Positions 1 through 6,202 are shown, numbered from the stretch's first letter. The stretch: DNA of 9,495 nt from Halobacteriales archaeon QH_10_70_21 (GCA_003021325.1 PXQM01000004.1:1-9495), one strand, 5' to 3'. Translations and numbers: made by a program. Notes: a model not told the origin generated them from the sequence alone.

Positions 1-414
1 GAACGACGCGATGGTCTCGCCGATGATGCGCGCGCCGTCCTCGAGGTCGAACCCCGCGACGCCGCAGCCGAGCGCCGGGACGACCAGCGACTCGCAGCCG
101 CGCTGGTCGGCGGCCGCGAGCGCGTTCCGGGTCGCGGCCCGGATGCTCTCCTCGGTGGCCGTCCCGTCCCCGTAATGCGGCATCGCCGCCGCGTGGACGA
201 CGTACTCGGCGTCGAGGTCGAACGCGTCCGTCACCGCGACGTCGCCGAGATCGACCGGTCCCAGCGAGGTGGCTGCCTCGTTGAGCTCCTCGCCGCCCCG
301 GCGGCGGAGCGCGCCGGCGACGCCGGATCCCATCTCCAGGCTCGTCCCGGCGGCGTTGACGAGCGCGTCGGCGGACTGTGCCGCGATGTCGCCCTGGACC
401 ACTCGGTACTCCAT
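1..414 (-). CDS. Macro-domain protein, N-terminal part (3' end outside window)
   Basis: 138 codons are visible from ATG at 414 to the window edge with no stop. The protein has the signature of macro domains, which bind ADP-ribose or hydrolyse ADP-ribosyl groups or O-acetyl-ADP-ribose. An early VxxGDI (residues 5-10) is followed by the LVNAAGTSLEMGSGVAGAL loop (18-36) and a second nucleotide-contacting loop with VPALGCGVAGF (112-122). The first loop is closer to the archaeal Af1521-like group (NAAN..L..GGGVA) than to MacroD2-type loops. Asn20 is the conserved Asn of the NAAG/NAAN motif. About 40-50 C-terminal residues should lie outside the window if the length is usual (about 170-190). The start is fixed by the conserved YxVxxGDI N-terminus and by a TATA-like tract about 27 bp upstream. 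The gene diverges from the small orphan at 503. The cellular substrate cannot be told from sequence. Confidence 0.9.
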   Translation of the reverse strand, partial: MEYRVVQGDIAAQSADALVNAAGTSLEMGSGVAGALRRRGGEELNEAATSLGPVDLGDVAVTDAFDLDAEYVVHAAAMPHYGDGTATEESIRAATRNALAAADQRGCESLVVPALGCGVAGFDLEDGARIIGETIASF

Positions 415-435
415 GTCGCCGGGTTGCCCGGCCAT

Positions 436-447
436 CCACAAAAGTGG
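436..447 (-). promoter_or_regulatory. TATA-like element for the macro-domain gene
   Basis: CCACAAAAGTGG on the plus strand, read CCACTTTTGTGG on the minus strand, is centred about 27 bp before ATG 414. That is the spacing of an archaeal TATA box for a leaderless transcript. It is one of two A/T tracts in this otherwise G/C-rich divergent intergenic region, and each faces its own gene. The flanking CCAC/GTGG is symmetric and could also be a factor site. The assignment rests on spacing and composition only. Confidence 0.45.
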
Positions 448-472
448 CTCGCGCCCCGAAACGACCACCGCC

Positions 473-478
473 TTTTTG
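473..478 (+). promoter_or_regulatory. TATA-like element for the gene at 503
   Basis: TTTTTG is centred about 28 bp before ATG 503, as expected for a leaderless haloarchaeal transcript. It supports choosing ATG 503 over in-frame starts upstream, which would run through the promoter and into the antisense macro-domain gene. Confidence 0.45.
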
Positions 479-502
479 TCCGTCGTCGCGCCACCTCGAA
501 GT

Positions 503-901
503 ATGTCGGGCACGGCGGGCTCCGGCGACGACACCGACCCGTGGCTCGAGACACTCCACGGAGAGGTGGATGGCACCCTCTACAGCGTCGTCACGTTCGA
601 CCCGAACGACTTCGACCTCCGGTACATCAGCGAGGAGACCAGGGAGATGTGCCCGACCGAGGACGCGATGTACGAGCACTTCGAGCGCATCTTCGACTAC
701 GTCGGCATCGACTTCGCCGAGAAGGCGCTGTTCACCGACGTCCTCTTCTCGGGGTCAGGGCGGGTCCAGTACATGACGACCTGCCTGGAGACGGTCAAGC
801 TGGTCCGGGTGTACGCCGGCTCCGAGGGCGTCTTCCTGGGGGTCGACCCCGACGAGCCGGTCCCGCCGCTGGTCGACGTCGTCGAGACACACGTGTTCTG
901 A
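503..901 (+). CDS. Small acidic haloarchaeal protein of unknown function
   Basis: 132 residues and strongly acidic. I do not recognise a named family with confidence. The layout, a short N-terminal tail, then a VVTFDPNDFDLRYISEE segment (residues about 28-44), a helical stretch with YEHFERIFDYVG, and a C-terminal beta-rich part ending in PLVDVVETHVF, resembles small haloarchaea-restricted proteins of unknown function, which usually have a Y-D-x-x-D/E-x-x-x-x-Y motif in the same place. There is no signal peptide, membrane segment or metal-binding cluster, so it is probably cytosolic. The start at 503 is chosen because the A/T tract at 473-478 lies at leaderless-promoter distance and because longer in-frame versions overlap the divergent macro-domain gene. 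No functional link to the macro protein can be shown. Confidence 0.75.
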   Translation: MSGTAGSGDDTDPWLETLHGEVDGTLYSVVTFDPNDFDLRYISEETREMCPTEDAMYEHFERIFDYVGIDFAEKALFTDVLFSGSGRVQYMTTCLETVKLVRVYAGSEGVFLGVDPDEPVPPLVDVVETHVF

Positions 902-940
902 GCCGCCGTGCCCCCGAGGCGGCCCCGGCCACCGGGCGAC

Positions 941-970
941 GGACCGGCGCGGTCCAATCCGCGCCGGACC
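941..970. other. G/C-rich hairpin between the genes at 503 and 1020
   Basis: 944-952 and 959-967 pair perfectly over 9 bp around a 6-nt loop (TCCAAT). After one A-A mismatch, two more G-C pairs follow (941-942 with 969-970). It lies 40 bp after the upstream stop codon and just before the downstream promoter. There is no T-run after it, and archaeal termination depends mainly on T-runs, so calling it a terminator would go too far. It could be a 3' RNA-stabilising hairpin. Confidence 0.35.
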
Positions 971-972
971 GG

Positions 973-1004
973 CGTTCCGGGACCGGTATACGGAAACCGG
1001 AACG
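973..1004 (+). promoter_or_regulatory. TATA box inside an inverted repeat (candidate operator)
   Basis: GTATAC (986-991) is the likely TATA box of the gene at 1020, about 31 bp before its ATG. An 8-bp inverted repeat, CGTTCCGG (973-980) and CCGGAACG (997-1004), flanks it, and its centre coincides exactly with the centre of GTATAC (988.5). A second repeat, GGGACCG (979-985) and CGGTCCC (1003-1009), overlaps it. A dimeric regulator bound here would cover the TATA box and block TBP, the usual arrangement of an archaeal repressor site. The repeats are read directly; the regulatory role is inferred. Confidence 0.5.
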
Positions 1005-1019
1005 GTCCCTACGTCTGAC

Positions 1020-1742
1020 ATGGGCGAACTCCTCTCGATGACCTGGCGGGACCTGCTGTTCGCACACTGGTCCGTCGCCCCGGAGACGGTCGCCGAACGG
1101 CTCCCGCCGGGGGTGTCCGTCGACACCCGCGACGGGGACGCCTACCTCGGGGTCGTCCCGTTCGTGATGTCGGACATCGGCCCGCGCGGCCTCCCGGTCG
1201 GGCTGGCGTTCGGCGAACTCAACCTCCGGACCTACGCGACCGTCGACGGCGAGCCGGGCGTCTACTTCTTCAACCTCGACGCCGACGACCGGATCGGCGT
1301 CGCCCTCGCCCGGAGGCTGTTCCAGCTGCCGTACTACCGGGCCGAGATGTCGGTCGAGACGTCCGGCGACGGTCGGTCCCGGACGGTCGAGTTCCGGAGC
1401 CGCCGGCGCTCCGGGGACGCGCCCCCGGCCCGGTTCGACGCCGCCTACGGCGCTGACGGGCCCTTCTCGACGCCGGCGCCCGGCTCGCTCGCCGCCTTCC
1501 TCACCGAGCGCTACCGGTTCTACACGACCGACGACGGCGGCCGTCTCTACTACGGCGACATCGACCACGAGCCCTGGCGGCTGGCGCCCGGCCGGGCCGA
1601 GTTCCGCGAGAACACGCTCTTTGCTGCCAACGGCTTCGACCGTCCCGCCGGCGACCCGCTGTTGCACTTCGCGGCGCCCATCGACGTGACCGCGGGCCGG
1701 GTCCACCGGGCCTCGGCCCGCGACCCGGCCAGCGTGACGTGA
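1020..1742 (+). CDS. YqjF-like DUF2071 family protein
   Basis: 240 residues, the usual length of the DUF2071/YqjF family (COG3361), which has an acetoacetate decarboxylase-like fold and no well-established reaction. Family marks are in order: a start with FAHWSV (14-19), LPPGVSVDT (28-36) followed by LGVVPFVM (43-50), G-L-P-V-G before the ELNLRTYA strand (66-73), PGVYFFNLDAD (78-88), LPYYRAEM (101-108), a central strand with TVEFRS, and the C-terminal YRFYTTDDGGRLYYGDIDHEPW region. There is no signal peptide or membrane segment, so it is cytosolic. ATG 1020 follows a TATA box by about 30 bp. The last codons and the TGA stop lie in the first unit of a 27-bp tandem duplication, so the C-terminus may have been altered recently. 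It is convergent with the oxidoreductase ending at 1919. The family is clear; the substrate is not. Confidence 0.88.
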   Translation: MGELLSMTWRDLLFAHWSVAPETVAERLPPGVSVDTRDGDAYLGVVPFVMSDIGPRGLPVGLAFGELNLRTYATVDGEPGVYFFNLDADDRIGVALARRLFQLPYYRAEMSVETSGDGRSRTVEFRSRRRSGDAPPARFDAAYGADGPFSTPAPGSLAAFLTERYRFYTTDDGGRLYYGDIDHEPWRLAPGRAEFRENTLFAANGFDRPAGDPLLHFAAPIDVTAGRVHRASARDPASVT

Positions 1743-1780
1743 GGCGCTCGCACGGCCAGCGTGACGCGGGGTGCTCGCGC
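1727..1780. repeat. 27-bp tandem duplication across the stop codon
   Basis: Two adjacent 27-bp units (1727-1753 and 1754-1780) both begin GGCCAGCGTGACG and match at 23 of 27 positions; all four differences are transitions. The unit length is nine codons. The first copy holds the TGA stop (1740-1742) of the DUF2071-type gene and the second has CGG at that place. Confidence 0.8.
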
Positions 1781-1849
1781 TGACACCGGGGGATGTGGAG
1801 CCGTAGCGACGGTGCGTCGTTCGAGACCGGGGAGGCCGATGCCAGTTCG

Positions 1850-1866
1850 GTCCCGGACGTCGGGAC
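1850..1866. other. Short hairpin between convergent genes
   Basis: GTCCCG (1850-1855) and CGGGAC (1861-1866) form a 6-bp stem around a 5-nt loop, between the convergent ends of the DUF2071-type gene and the FAD oxidoreductase. It could be a weak bidirectional 3'-end structure. There is no T-run on either strand. The rest of 1743-1918, beyond the tandem duplication, shows no gene that I can support. Confidence 0.25.
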
Positions 1867-1918
1867 GTACCGCTTCCGAGCGACCGGCCGCTCCAGCGCC
1901 CGGACCTGCGCCGACGGT

Positions 1919-2947
1919 CTAAGCCACGTTCCGCTCGTCGAGGCCCTCGCCGCGTTCGAAGCGGTCGGCGTCGAGCATCGAGACGTCCACGAGCTGCGGC
2001 TCGTCGTCGTGGACGATGTCGGCGACGACCTGTCCCGTCGCAGGGGCGTGCTGGAAGCCGTGCCCGGAGAACCCGGCCGCCGTCACCAGTCCCGGCACCG
2101 ACTCCTCGATGACCGGGTGGTGGTCGGGGGTGACGGCGTACAGTCCCGCCCACCCGCGTCGGATGCGCGTCTCCGGCCCGAAGTAGGTGGTGTACGCCGC
2201 GGCGCGTTCGACGGCGGTCGTGGCCCACGCCAGGTCCATGTCGTCGTCGTAGTCGTCCGGGTCCTGCTCCGGGTCGGGGTCGCCGAAGTGGCCGCCGACC
2301 AGCGCGAGACGGTCACCCTCCGGCCTGAAGTACGACCCTGTCTCGAGGTCGATTGTCAGCGGGACCGAGGGCGGAACGGACCGGCTCGGGGCGACGACGG
2401 CGACCCGGCGCCGTCGCGGCGATATCGGCAGGTCGACGCCGGCAAGCGCGGCGACGCGGACGTCGACGCCTCCCTCGCGTGCGGCGGCGGCGTAGCCCTG
2501 GACGGCGAGGTTCGGATCGGCGACCCCGTCGTCGGGGTTGTAGCTCGCGCCGACGAACGGCTCCGGGTCGAGCCCCGGGCAGTGCTCGACCGCCTCGGCG
2601 GGCGCGAGGTACTCGCTTTCGGCCCCGCGGTCCCGCTGGGTCCGGACGTTCTCGCGGAACCGCTCTGCGGTCGCCTCGCTCCGCGCCAGGAACAGGTACC
2701 CGGTCTTCCGGAGTCCGATGTCGACGCCGAACTCGGCCTCGAAGGCGTCCCAGACGCGCTTGCTCGCCAGCGACAGCTCGACGTTGACCGGCGTCGAGAA
2801 CTGCGACCTGATGCCCCCGGCGGCCCTGGCCGTGCTCCCCGTTCCGAGCGACCCCTGCTCGTAGAGCGTGACGTCCGCCCCACGGTCGGCGACGTAGTGG
2901 GCGGTCGAGAGCCCGACGATTCCACCACCGATGATGACGACCTCCAT
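1919..2947 (-). CDS. DAO-family FAD-dependent oxidoreductase with an apparent internal deletion
   Basis: 342 residues. The N-terminus is a classic FAD Rossmann motif, GGGIVGL (7-13), with the acidic ribose-binding Glu30 at the end of strand 2, then TGSTARAAGGIR (36-47), typical of the glycine/D-amino acid oxidase (DadA/SoxB-like) family. The C-terminus has RRGWAGLYAVTPDHHPVI (263-280) and AGFSGHGFQHAPATGQ (291-306), also canonical. The middle is odd. GGVDVRV (159-165) runs straight into AALAGVDLPISPRRR, although family members normally have about 45 residues there: the rest of the second FAD-contacting strand pair and a NAAG/AAGAW-type motif. Family length is usually about 370-390. The deletion is in frame. 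ATG 2947 is preferred because the in-frame ATG 2974 falls in the A-rich promoter. Family members oxidise amine substrates to imines with FAD; activity here is doubtful if the deletion is real. Confidence 0.85.
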   Translation of the reverse strand: MEVVIIGGGIVGLSTAHYVADRGADVTLYEQGSLGTGSTARAAGGIRSQFSTPVNVELSLASKRVWDAFEAEFGVDIGLRKTGYLFLARSEATAERFRENVRTQRDRGAESEYLAPAEAVEHCPGLDPEPFVGASYNPDDGVADPNLAVQGYAAAAREGGVDVRVAALAGVDLPISPRRRRVAVVAPSRSVPPSVPLTIDLETGSYFRPEGDRLALVGGHFGDPDPEQDPDDYDDDMDLAWATTAVERAAAYTTYFGPETRIRRGWAGLYAVTPDHHPVIEESVPGLVTAAGFSGHGFQHAPATGQVVADIVHDDEPQLVDVSMLDADRFERGEGLDERNVA

Positions 2948-2968
2948 GCGGTCGCCTTCGGACGGCGT

Positions 2969-2983
2969 GATCAAAAACTAAGC
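2969..2983. promoter_or_regulatory. Shared divergent promoter A/T tract
   Basis: The 58-bp gap between the divergent starts at 2947 (-) and 3006 (+) has one A/T-rich tract, with AAAAACTAA at 2973-2981. Its minus-strand part is about 27 bp before ATG 2947 and its plus-strand part about 27 bp before ATG 3006, so both genes could use overlapping TATA boxes. This suggests they are controlled together or compete. A GGAG (2994-2997), 8 nt before ATG 3006, may act as a ribosome binding site if that transcript has a leader. Confidence 0.5.
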
Positions 2984-3005
2984 CGGTCCCGACGGAGCTT
3001 CCACC

Positions 3006-3977
3006 ATGGTACTCGTCCTCTCGGACGACGAGGTGCGGGAGAGCCTCGACCTGGCCGGCCTCGTCGACGTGGTCGGGGACGCACTCGCGAACCAGGCTCG
3101 CGGGACGGTCGAACGGCCGGAGCGGCCCCACTTCCCGGTCGGACGCGGCCTCGACGGCGACGAGCCGACCGGCACTGGCATCGCGATGCCGGCGTACGTG
3201 TACGGCGCCGAGCAGTACGCGACGAAGCTCGTCGGCGTCCACGAGGCCAACGCCGCGCGTGACCTGCCGACGGTCCACGCGCAGGTCGTGCTCACGGACG
3301 CCCGGACCGGGGTGCCCGAGGCGTTCCTGGCGGGGACGACGCTCACGAACGCCCGGACCGGTTGCGTCGGAGCCCTCGCCGTCAGGGAGCTGGCGACGGA
3401 CGCGGCGACGCTCGGGGTCATCGGGGCAGGGGCGCAGGCGCGATGGCAGACCCGCGCGGTCGACACGGTGACGAAGCTGTCCGACGTGCGGATTTACTCG
3501 CCGAGCGACTCGCGGCTGGCGTGTGCGGCCGACCTCCGCGAGGCGGACGTTCCCGCCCGGGCCGTCGGGACCTCCGCCGCAGCCGTCGAGGGTGCCGACG
3601 CCGTCGTGACGGCGACGACCGCGACCGAGCCGGTGTTCCCCCCGGAGCCCCTCGAGGCGGGGGCGCTCGTGGTGGCCGTCGGGGCCTTCACCGCCGAGAT
3701 GCGGGAGCTTGCGCCCGCGGTGCTGGAGGGGGCCGCCGACGTCTTCGCCGACGTGCCGGACGAGGTCGCCGGGACCGGCGACCTCCGCGGGGCCGACCTC
3801 GACGCCGGGGACCTGGTCCCGTTCGGCGACGTTCTCGCTGGGGGCTACGAGCGCGACTCGCCGGGCGACGTCCTCGTCGTCGACAGCGTCGGAACCGCGA
3901 CGATGGACGCCGCCGCCGCGACCCGGGTGTACCGGCGTGCGGTAGCGCGGGGCGCCGGGACCGAGGTATCGCTGTAG
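3006..3977 (+). CDS. Ornithine cyclodeaminase / mu-crystallin family NAD(P)-dependent enzyme
   Basis: 323 residues, normal for the OCD/mu-crystallin family, which includes ornithine cyclodeaminase, archaeal alanine dehydrogenase and ketimine reductases. Visible marks: IAMPAYVYG (59-67), the conserved Lys74 in YATKLV, NAARDLPTVHAQVVL (82-96), the substrate-contacting Arg117 in TNARTG, the Rossmann GAGAQA (140-145), and SVGTATMDAAAATRVYRRA near the end. The site equivalent to the catalytic Asp228 of Pseudomonas putida ornithine cyclodeaminase is Phe228, in VGAFTAEMREL, by my hand alignment. Cyclodeaminase activity is therefore unlikely, and an amino-acid dehydrogenase or imine reductase role fits better. 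It is cytosolic and diverges from the DAO-type oxidoreductase. An imine made by the latter could be a substrate of this enzyme, but that is inference from position only. Confidence 0.85.
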   Translation: MVLVLSDDEVRESLDLAGLVDVVGDALANQARGTVERPERPHFPVGRGLDGDEPTGTGIAMPAYVYGAEQYATKLVGVHEANAARDLPTVHAQVVLTDARTGVPEAFLAGTTLTNARTGCVGALAVRELATDAATLGVIGAGAQARWQTRAVDTVTKLSDVRIYSPSDSRLACAADLREADVPARAVGTSAAAVEGADAVVTATTATEPVFPPEPLEAGALVVAVGAFTAEMRELAPAVLEGAADVFADVPDEVAGTGDLRGADLDAGDLVPFGDVLAGGYERDSPGDVLVVDSVGTATMDAAAATRVYRRAVARGAGTEVSL

Positions 3978-4037
3978 CTGCGGTCCGTGTCCCGACGGCC
4001 CGACGGCGGCTGTCAGCGCAGGCCGGGAGGCTGCCAA

Positions 4038-4060
4038 CTAAATACGACGGGCCCGGAGGA
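4038..4060 (+). promoter_or_regulatory. TATA-like box and strong Shine-Dalgarno before the PH-domain operon
   Basis: CTAAATA (4038-4044) is centred about 27 bp before ATG 4068, the position expected for a leaderless transcript. A full GGAGGA (4055-4060) lies 7 nt before the same ATG, the position of a ribosome binding site. Both cannot work from the same start site, so either there is a second, more upstream promoter, or the GGAGGA is a relic. Both signals agree on ATG 4068 as the start. Confidence 0.5.
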
Positions 4061-4067
4061 ACACCCA

Positions 4068-4664
4068 ATGGACGCGGACACCGAAGGGCGGATAGAGAGC
4101 CCGTTCGACGAACCGCTGACCCCGGCGGTCCGGCCGGCGGGGTCCGACGAGGACGCCGACGCCCCGGCGGACGACCTGGCGGTGGCGGACCTCGTCGGGC
4201 CGCGGCGGACGCTCGACCCGACCATCCAGCAGGTCTGGCTCCTGCAGTCGGTCGTGCCGTCGCTGATTCTCGGCGGCGTCCTCGCGGTCGCGTTCGCCTT
4301 CCTCCCGGTCGGAGACCCGTGGATGGGCGGCGTCGTCGCCGTCGCCGTCGTCGTCGTCTCGGTGGTCTTCGCCGTGCTTCGGTACCGGTCGTGGTCCTAC
4401 GAGCTCCGCGAGGACTCGCTGTACCTCGAGCGGGGCGTCCTGACGAACGTCTCGACCGTCGTCCCGTACGTCCGCATCCAGCACGTCGACGCGAGCCGGG
4501 GACCCATCGAGCGCGCCTTCGGCCTGGGGACGACCGTCGTCTACACCGCCGGCTCGCGGGGCGCCGACGTCTCGATTCCGGGCCTGTCGCCCGAGCGCGC
4601 CGAGGACCTCCAGGACAGACTGAAGCAGCTGGCCATCGCGGCCGAGGGCGAGGACGCGGTCTGA
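4068..4664 (+). CDS. YdbS-like membrane protein with one bPH2 domain
   Basis: 198 residues. An acidic, probably disordered N-terminal tail (1-48) is followed by two hydrophobic helices (about 57-80 and 86-105) and a bacterial PH-like (bPH2, PF03703) domain at about 108-188. The bPH2 marks are SYELREDSLYLERGVLTN, the VPYVRIQHVDASRGPIERAFGL stretch (in residues 132-153) and the final VYTAGS strand. This matches YdbS-type proteins (COG3402), usually made with a larger YdbT-type partner, which is the next gene. Its stop overlaps that gene's start by one base (TGATG, 4662-4666), so translation is likely coupled. The protein sits in the cytoplasmic membrane with the PH domain probably inside. Roles suggested for bacterial homologues concern the envelope; no biochemical activity is firmly known. 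GGAGGA at 4055-4060 supports the start. Confidence 0.88.
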   Translation: MDADTEGRIESPFDEPLTPAVRPAGSDEDADAPADDLAVADLVGPRRTLDPTIQQVWLLQSVVPSLILGGVLAVAFAFLPVGDPWMGGVVAVAVVVVSVVFAVLRYRSWSYELREDSLYLERGVLTNVSTVVPYVRIQHVDASRGPIERAFGLGTTVVYTAGSRGADVSIPGLSPERAEDLQDRLKQLAIAAEGEDAV

Positions 4665-6145
4665 TGCGGCTCCACCCGCTCTCCATCCCGTACCGGACCG
4701 GCGAATCGGTGCTGCGGCTCGCGTGGGTGCTCGTCTTCCTCTTCATCGGGTCGCCGTTCGAGGGCGTCACCGGCGCCGGCCTCGTCGTGGTCGCGTGGTT
4801 CGTCGTCGCCCTGAGCTACCAGCTCGTCTACTACCAGCGCTTCGAGTACGAGCTCACGGACGGTTCCCTGGACATCGTCTCGGGCGTGGTCTCGCGGCGG
4901 AACCGCGAGATCCCGATCAGCCGCGTCCAGAACGTCGACATCAGCCGGAACGTCGTCCAGCGGCTGCTCGGGCTCGCACGGATAGACCTCGAGACGGCGG
5001 GCGGCTCCTCGACGGAGGCGTCGCTCAAGTGCGTCAGCGAGGCCGAAGCCCAGCGGCTCCAGTCCGAAATCGGCAGACTGAAGCGCGGCGACGAGACGCC
5101 GGCGACGGAGGCGTCGGCCCCCGAGGAGCGGGACCTCTTCGAGATAACGCCGAAGGAGCTGGCGCTGCTCGGCGTCGTCGGCATCGACCTCCGGCTGCTC
5201 TCCATCGTGACGGTGGTACTGCCGGTCATCTCGCCGTCGCTCCGCGAGCGGTTCGCCGACCCACTCGTCGGACTCGCCGTGACCGCGCCGCTGGCGGCGG
5301 TCGTCATCGTCGCCATCACCGCCGCGATAAGCGGCGTCCTGGCGGTGACGAACTACTACGGCTTCCGGCTCTCCCGCCGGAGCGACGAACTCCACTACGA
5401 GCGAGGGCTGCTCCAGCGGTACAGCGGCACCATCCCGCTGGAGAAGGTCCAGACGCTCTCCATCTCGGAGAACGCCATCGCCCGCCGGCTGGGGTACGCC
5501 TCGCTGGCCGTCGAGACGGCGGGCTACGCGCCCGGCGAGTCCGGCTCGGAGTCGGCCATCCCGCTCGCCGAACGTGACCGCGTCTTCGACCTCGCGAACT
5601 CGGTGGAGGCGTTCGACGACGTCGAGTTCGAGCGCCCACCGAAGCGAGCACGCCAGCGGTACGTCGTCCGCTACACCGCCGTGGCGGTTCTGCTCGTCGC
5701 CGGCGTCTTCGCGGTCGACCGGTTCACGTCGCTGCCCTTCGCGTGGTACGTGACGGCCGCGCTGCTCGTGGCCGCGCCCGTCGCCGCCCACCTGAAGTGG
5801 GCCAACCTCGGCTACGACGTCCAGCCGGAGTACGTCGTCCTCCGGGAGGGGTTCTGGACCCGCACGGTCACGGTGGTGCCCTACTACCGGGTGCAGACGG
5901 TGCTGGACTCGCGGACCGTCTTCCAGCGCCGCCGGAACCTGGCGACGCTGGTCGTCGACACGGCCGGGTCCAGCGGCCTGACCGGCGGCCAGCCTCGGGC
6001 GCTCGACATCGACGCCGACCGTGCCGCCGACCTCCGCGAGGAGGTGGCCGACCGGCTCCAGGAGTCGCTCGTCCGCCGCCGGAGCCGGCGCCGCCGCGAG
6101 CGGATCCGCTCTATCGAATCCGGGACGCTCGCCGCGGCGGACTGA
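4664..6145 (+). CDS. YdbT-like membrane protein with three bPH2 domains
   Basis: 493 residues in three repeats of a hydrophobic helix pair followed by a bPH2 domain. Helices are at about 16-33 and 36-55, 167-195 and 203-227, and 335-350 and 358-376. PH domains are at about 60-140, 232-312 and 384-466. Each PH domain repeats the pattern Y-[DEY]-x(n)-G-x(4-6)-R-x-[IV]-P-[ILY]-x-[RK]-[VI]-Q-x-[VL], seen as IPISRVQNVDIS (83-94), IPLEKVQTLSIS (257-268) and VPYYRVQTVLDS (405-416), and ends with an ETAG or DTAG strand. An Arg-rich tail (471-482) may contact phospholipid headgroups. This is the YdbT organisation. It is the second gene of a two-gene operon, with its ATG overlapping the previous stop. 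The open frame continues far upstream, but ATG 4664 is the only start consistent with the YdbS-like gene and the family N-terminus. Confidence 0.88.
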   Translation: MRLHPLSIPYRTGESVLRLAWVLVFLFIGSPFEGVTGAGLVVVAWFVVALSYQLVYYQRFEYELTDGSLDIVSGVVSRRNREIPISRVQNVDISRNVVQRLLGLARIDLETAGGSSTEASLKCVSEAEAQRLQSEIGRLKRGDETPATEASAPEERDLFEITPKELALLGVVGIDLRLLSIVTVVLPVISPSLRERFADPLVGLAVTAPLAAVVIVAITAAISGVLAVTNYYGFRLSRRSDELHYERGLLQRYSGTIPLEKVQTLSISENAIARRLGYASLAVETAGYAPGESGSESAIPLAERDRVFDLANSVEAFDDVEFERPPKRARQRYVVRYTAVAVLLVAGVFAVDRFTSLPFAWYVTAALLVAAPVAAHLKWANLGYDVQPEYVVLREGFWTRTVTVVPYYRVQTVLDSRTVFQRRRNLATLVVDTAGSSGLTGGQPRALDIDADRAADLREEVADRLQESLVRRRSRRRRERIRSIESGTLAAAD

Positions 6146-6194
6146 ACGACTGCGGGCCCCGTCCGTGCGTGCCCGACGCGTGACTGGGCCGCTA

Positions 6195-6202
6195 CACTTT
6201 TG
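6195..6202 (+). promoter_or_regulatory. TATA-like element for the first lipoprotein
   Basis: CACTTTTG is centred about 27 bp before ATG 6226, consistent with leaderless transcription. It separates the lipoprotein from the PH-domain operon ending at 6145. GGGAG (6218-6222) is only 3 nt from the ATG, too close for a normal ribosome binding site. Confidence 0.45.

Noticed and set aside
795..2228. 477-codon open frame on the minus strand across the DUF2071-type gene
   Set aside because: Low-complexity Arg/Gly composition, antisense to a gene with clear family motifs, and crossing the tandem duplication and two intergenic regions.
2948..2974. Upstream ATG start for the DAO-type oxidoreductase
   Set aside because: It falls in the A-rich promoter tract. 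Rossmann FAD proteins normally begin right before the first beta strand, as at ATG 2947.
1793..3262. 489-codon open frame on the plus strand over the oxidoreductase
   Set aside because: It is antisense to the DAO-type gene, which has clear FAD motifs, and its composition is that of a shadow frame.
2313..4037. 574-codon open frame on the minus strand
   Set aside because: It lies antisense to the OCD-like gene and overlaps the DAO-type gene in another frame. Its product is Arg/Gly/Pro-rich low-complexity sequence typical of shadow frames in G/C-rich DNA.
4300..4365. GTC-rich run resembling a short tandem repeat in the YdbS-like gene
   Set aside because: It encodes a Val/Ala-rich membrane helix; the repetition follows from codon bias.
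3362..4663. Upstream extension of the YdbT-like reading frame
   Set aside because: It overlaps the OCD-like and YdbS-like genes in another frame and is Arg/Gly-rich. The real protein begins at ATG 4664.
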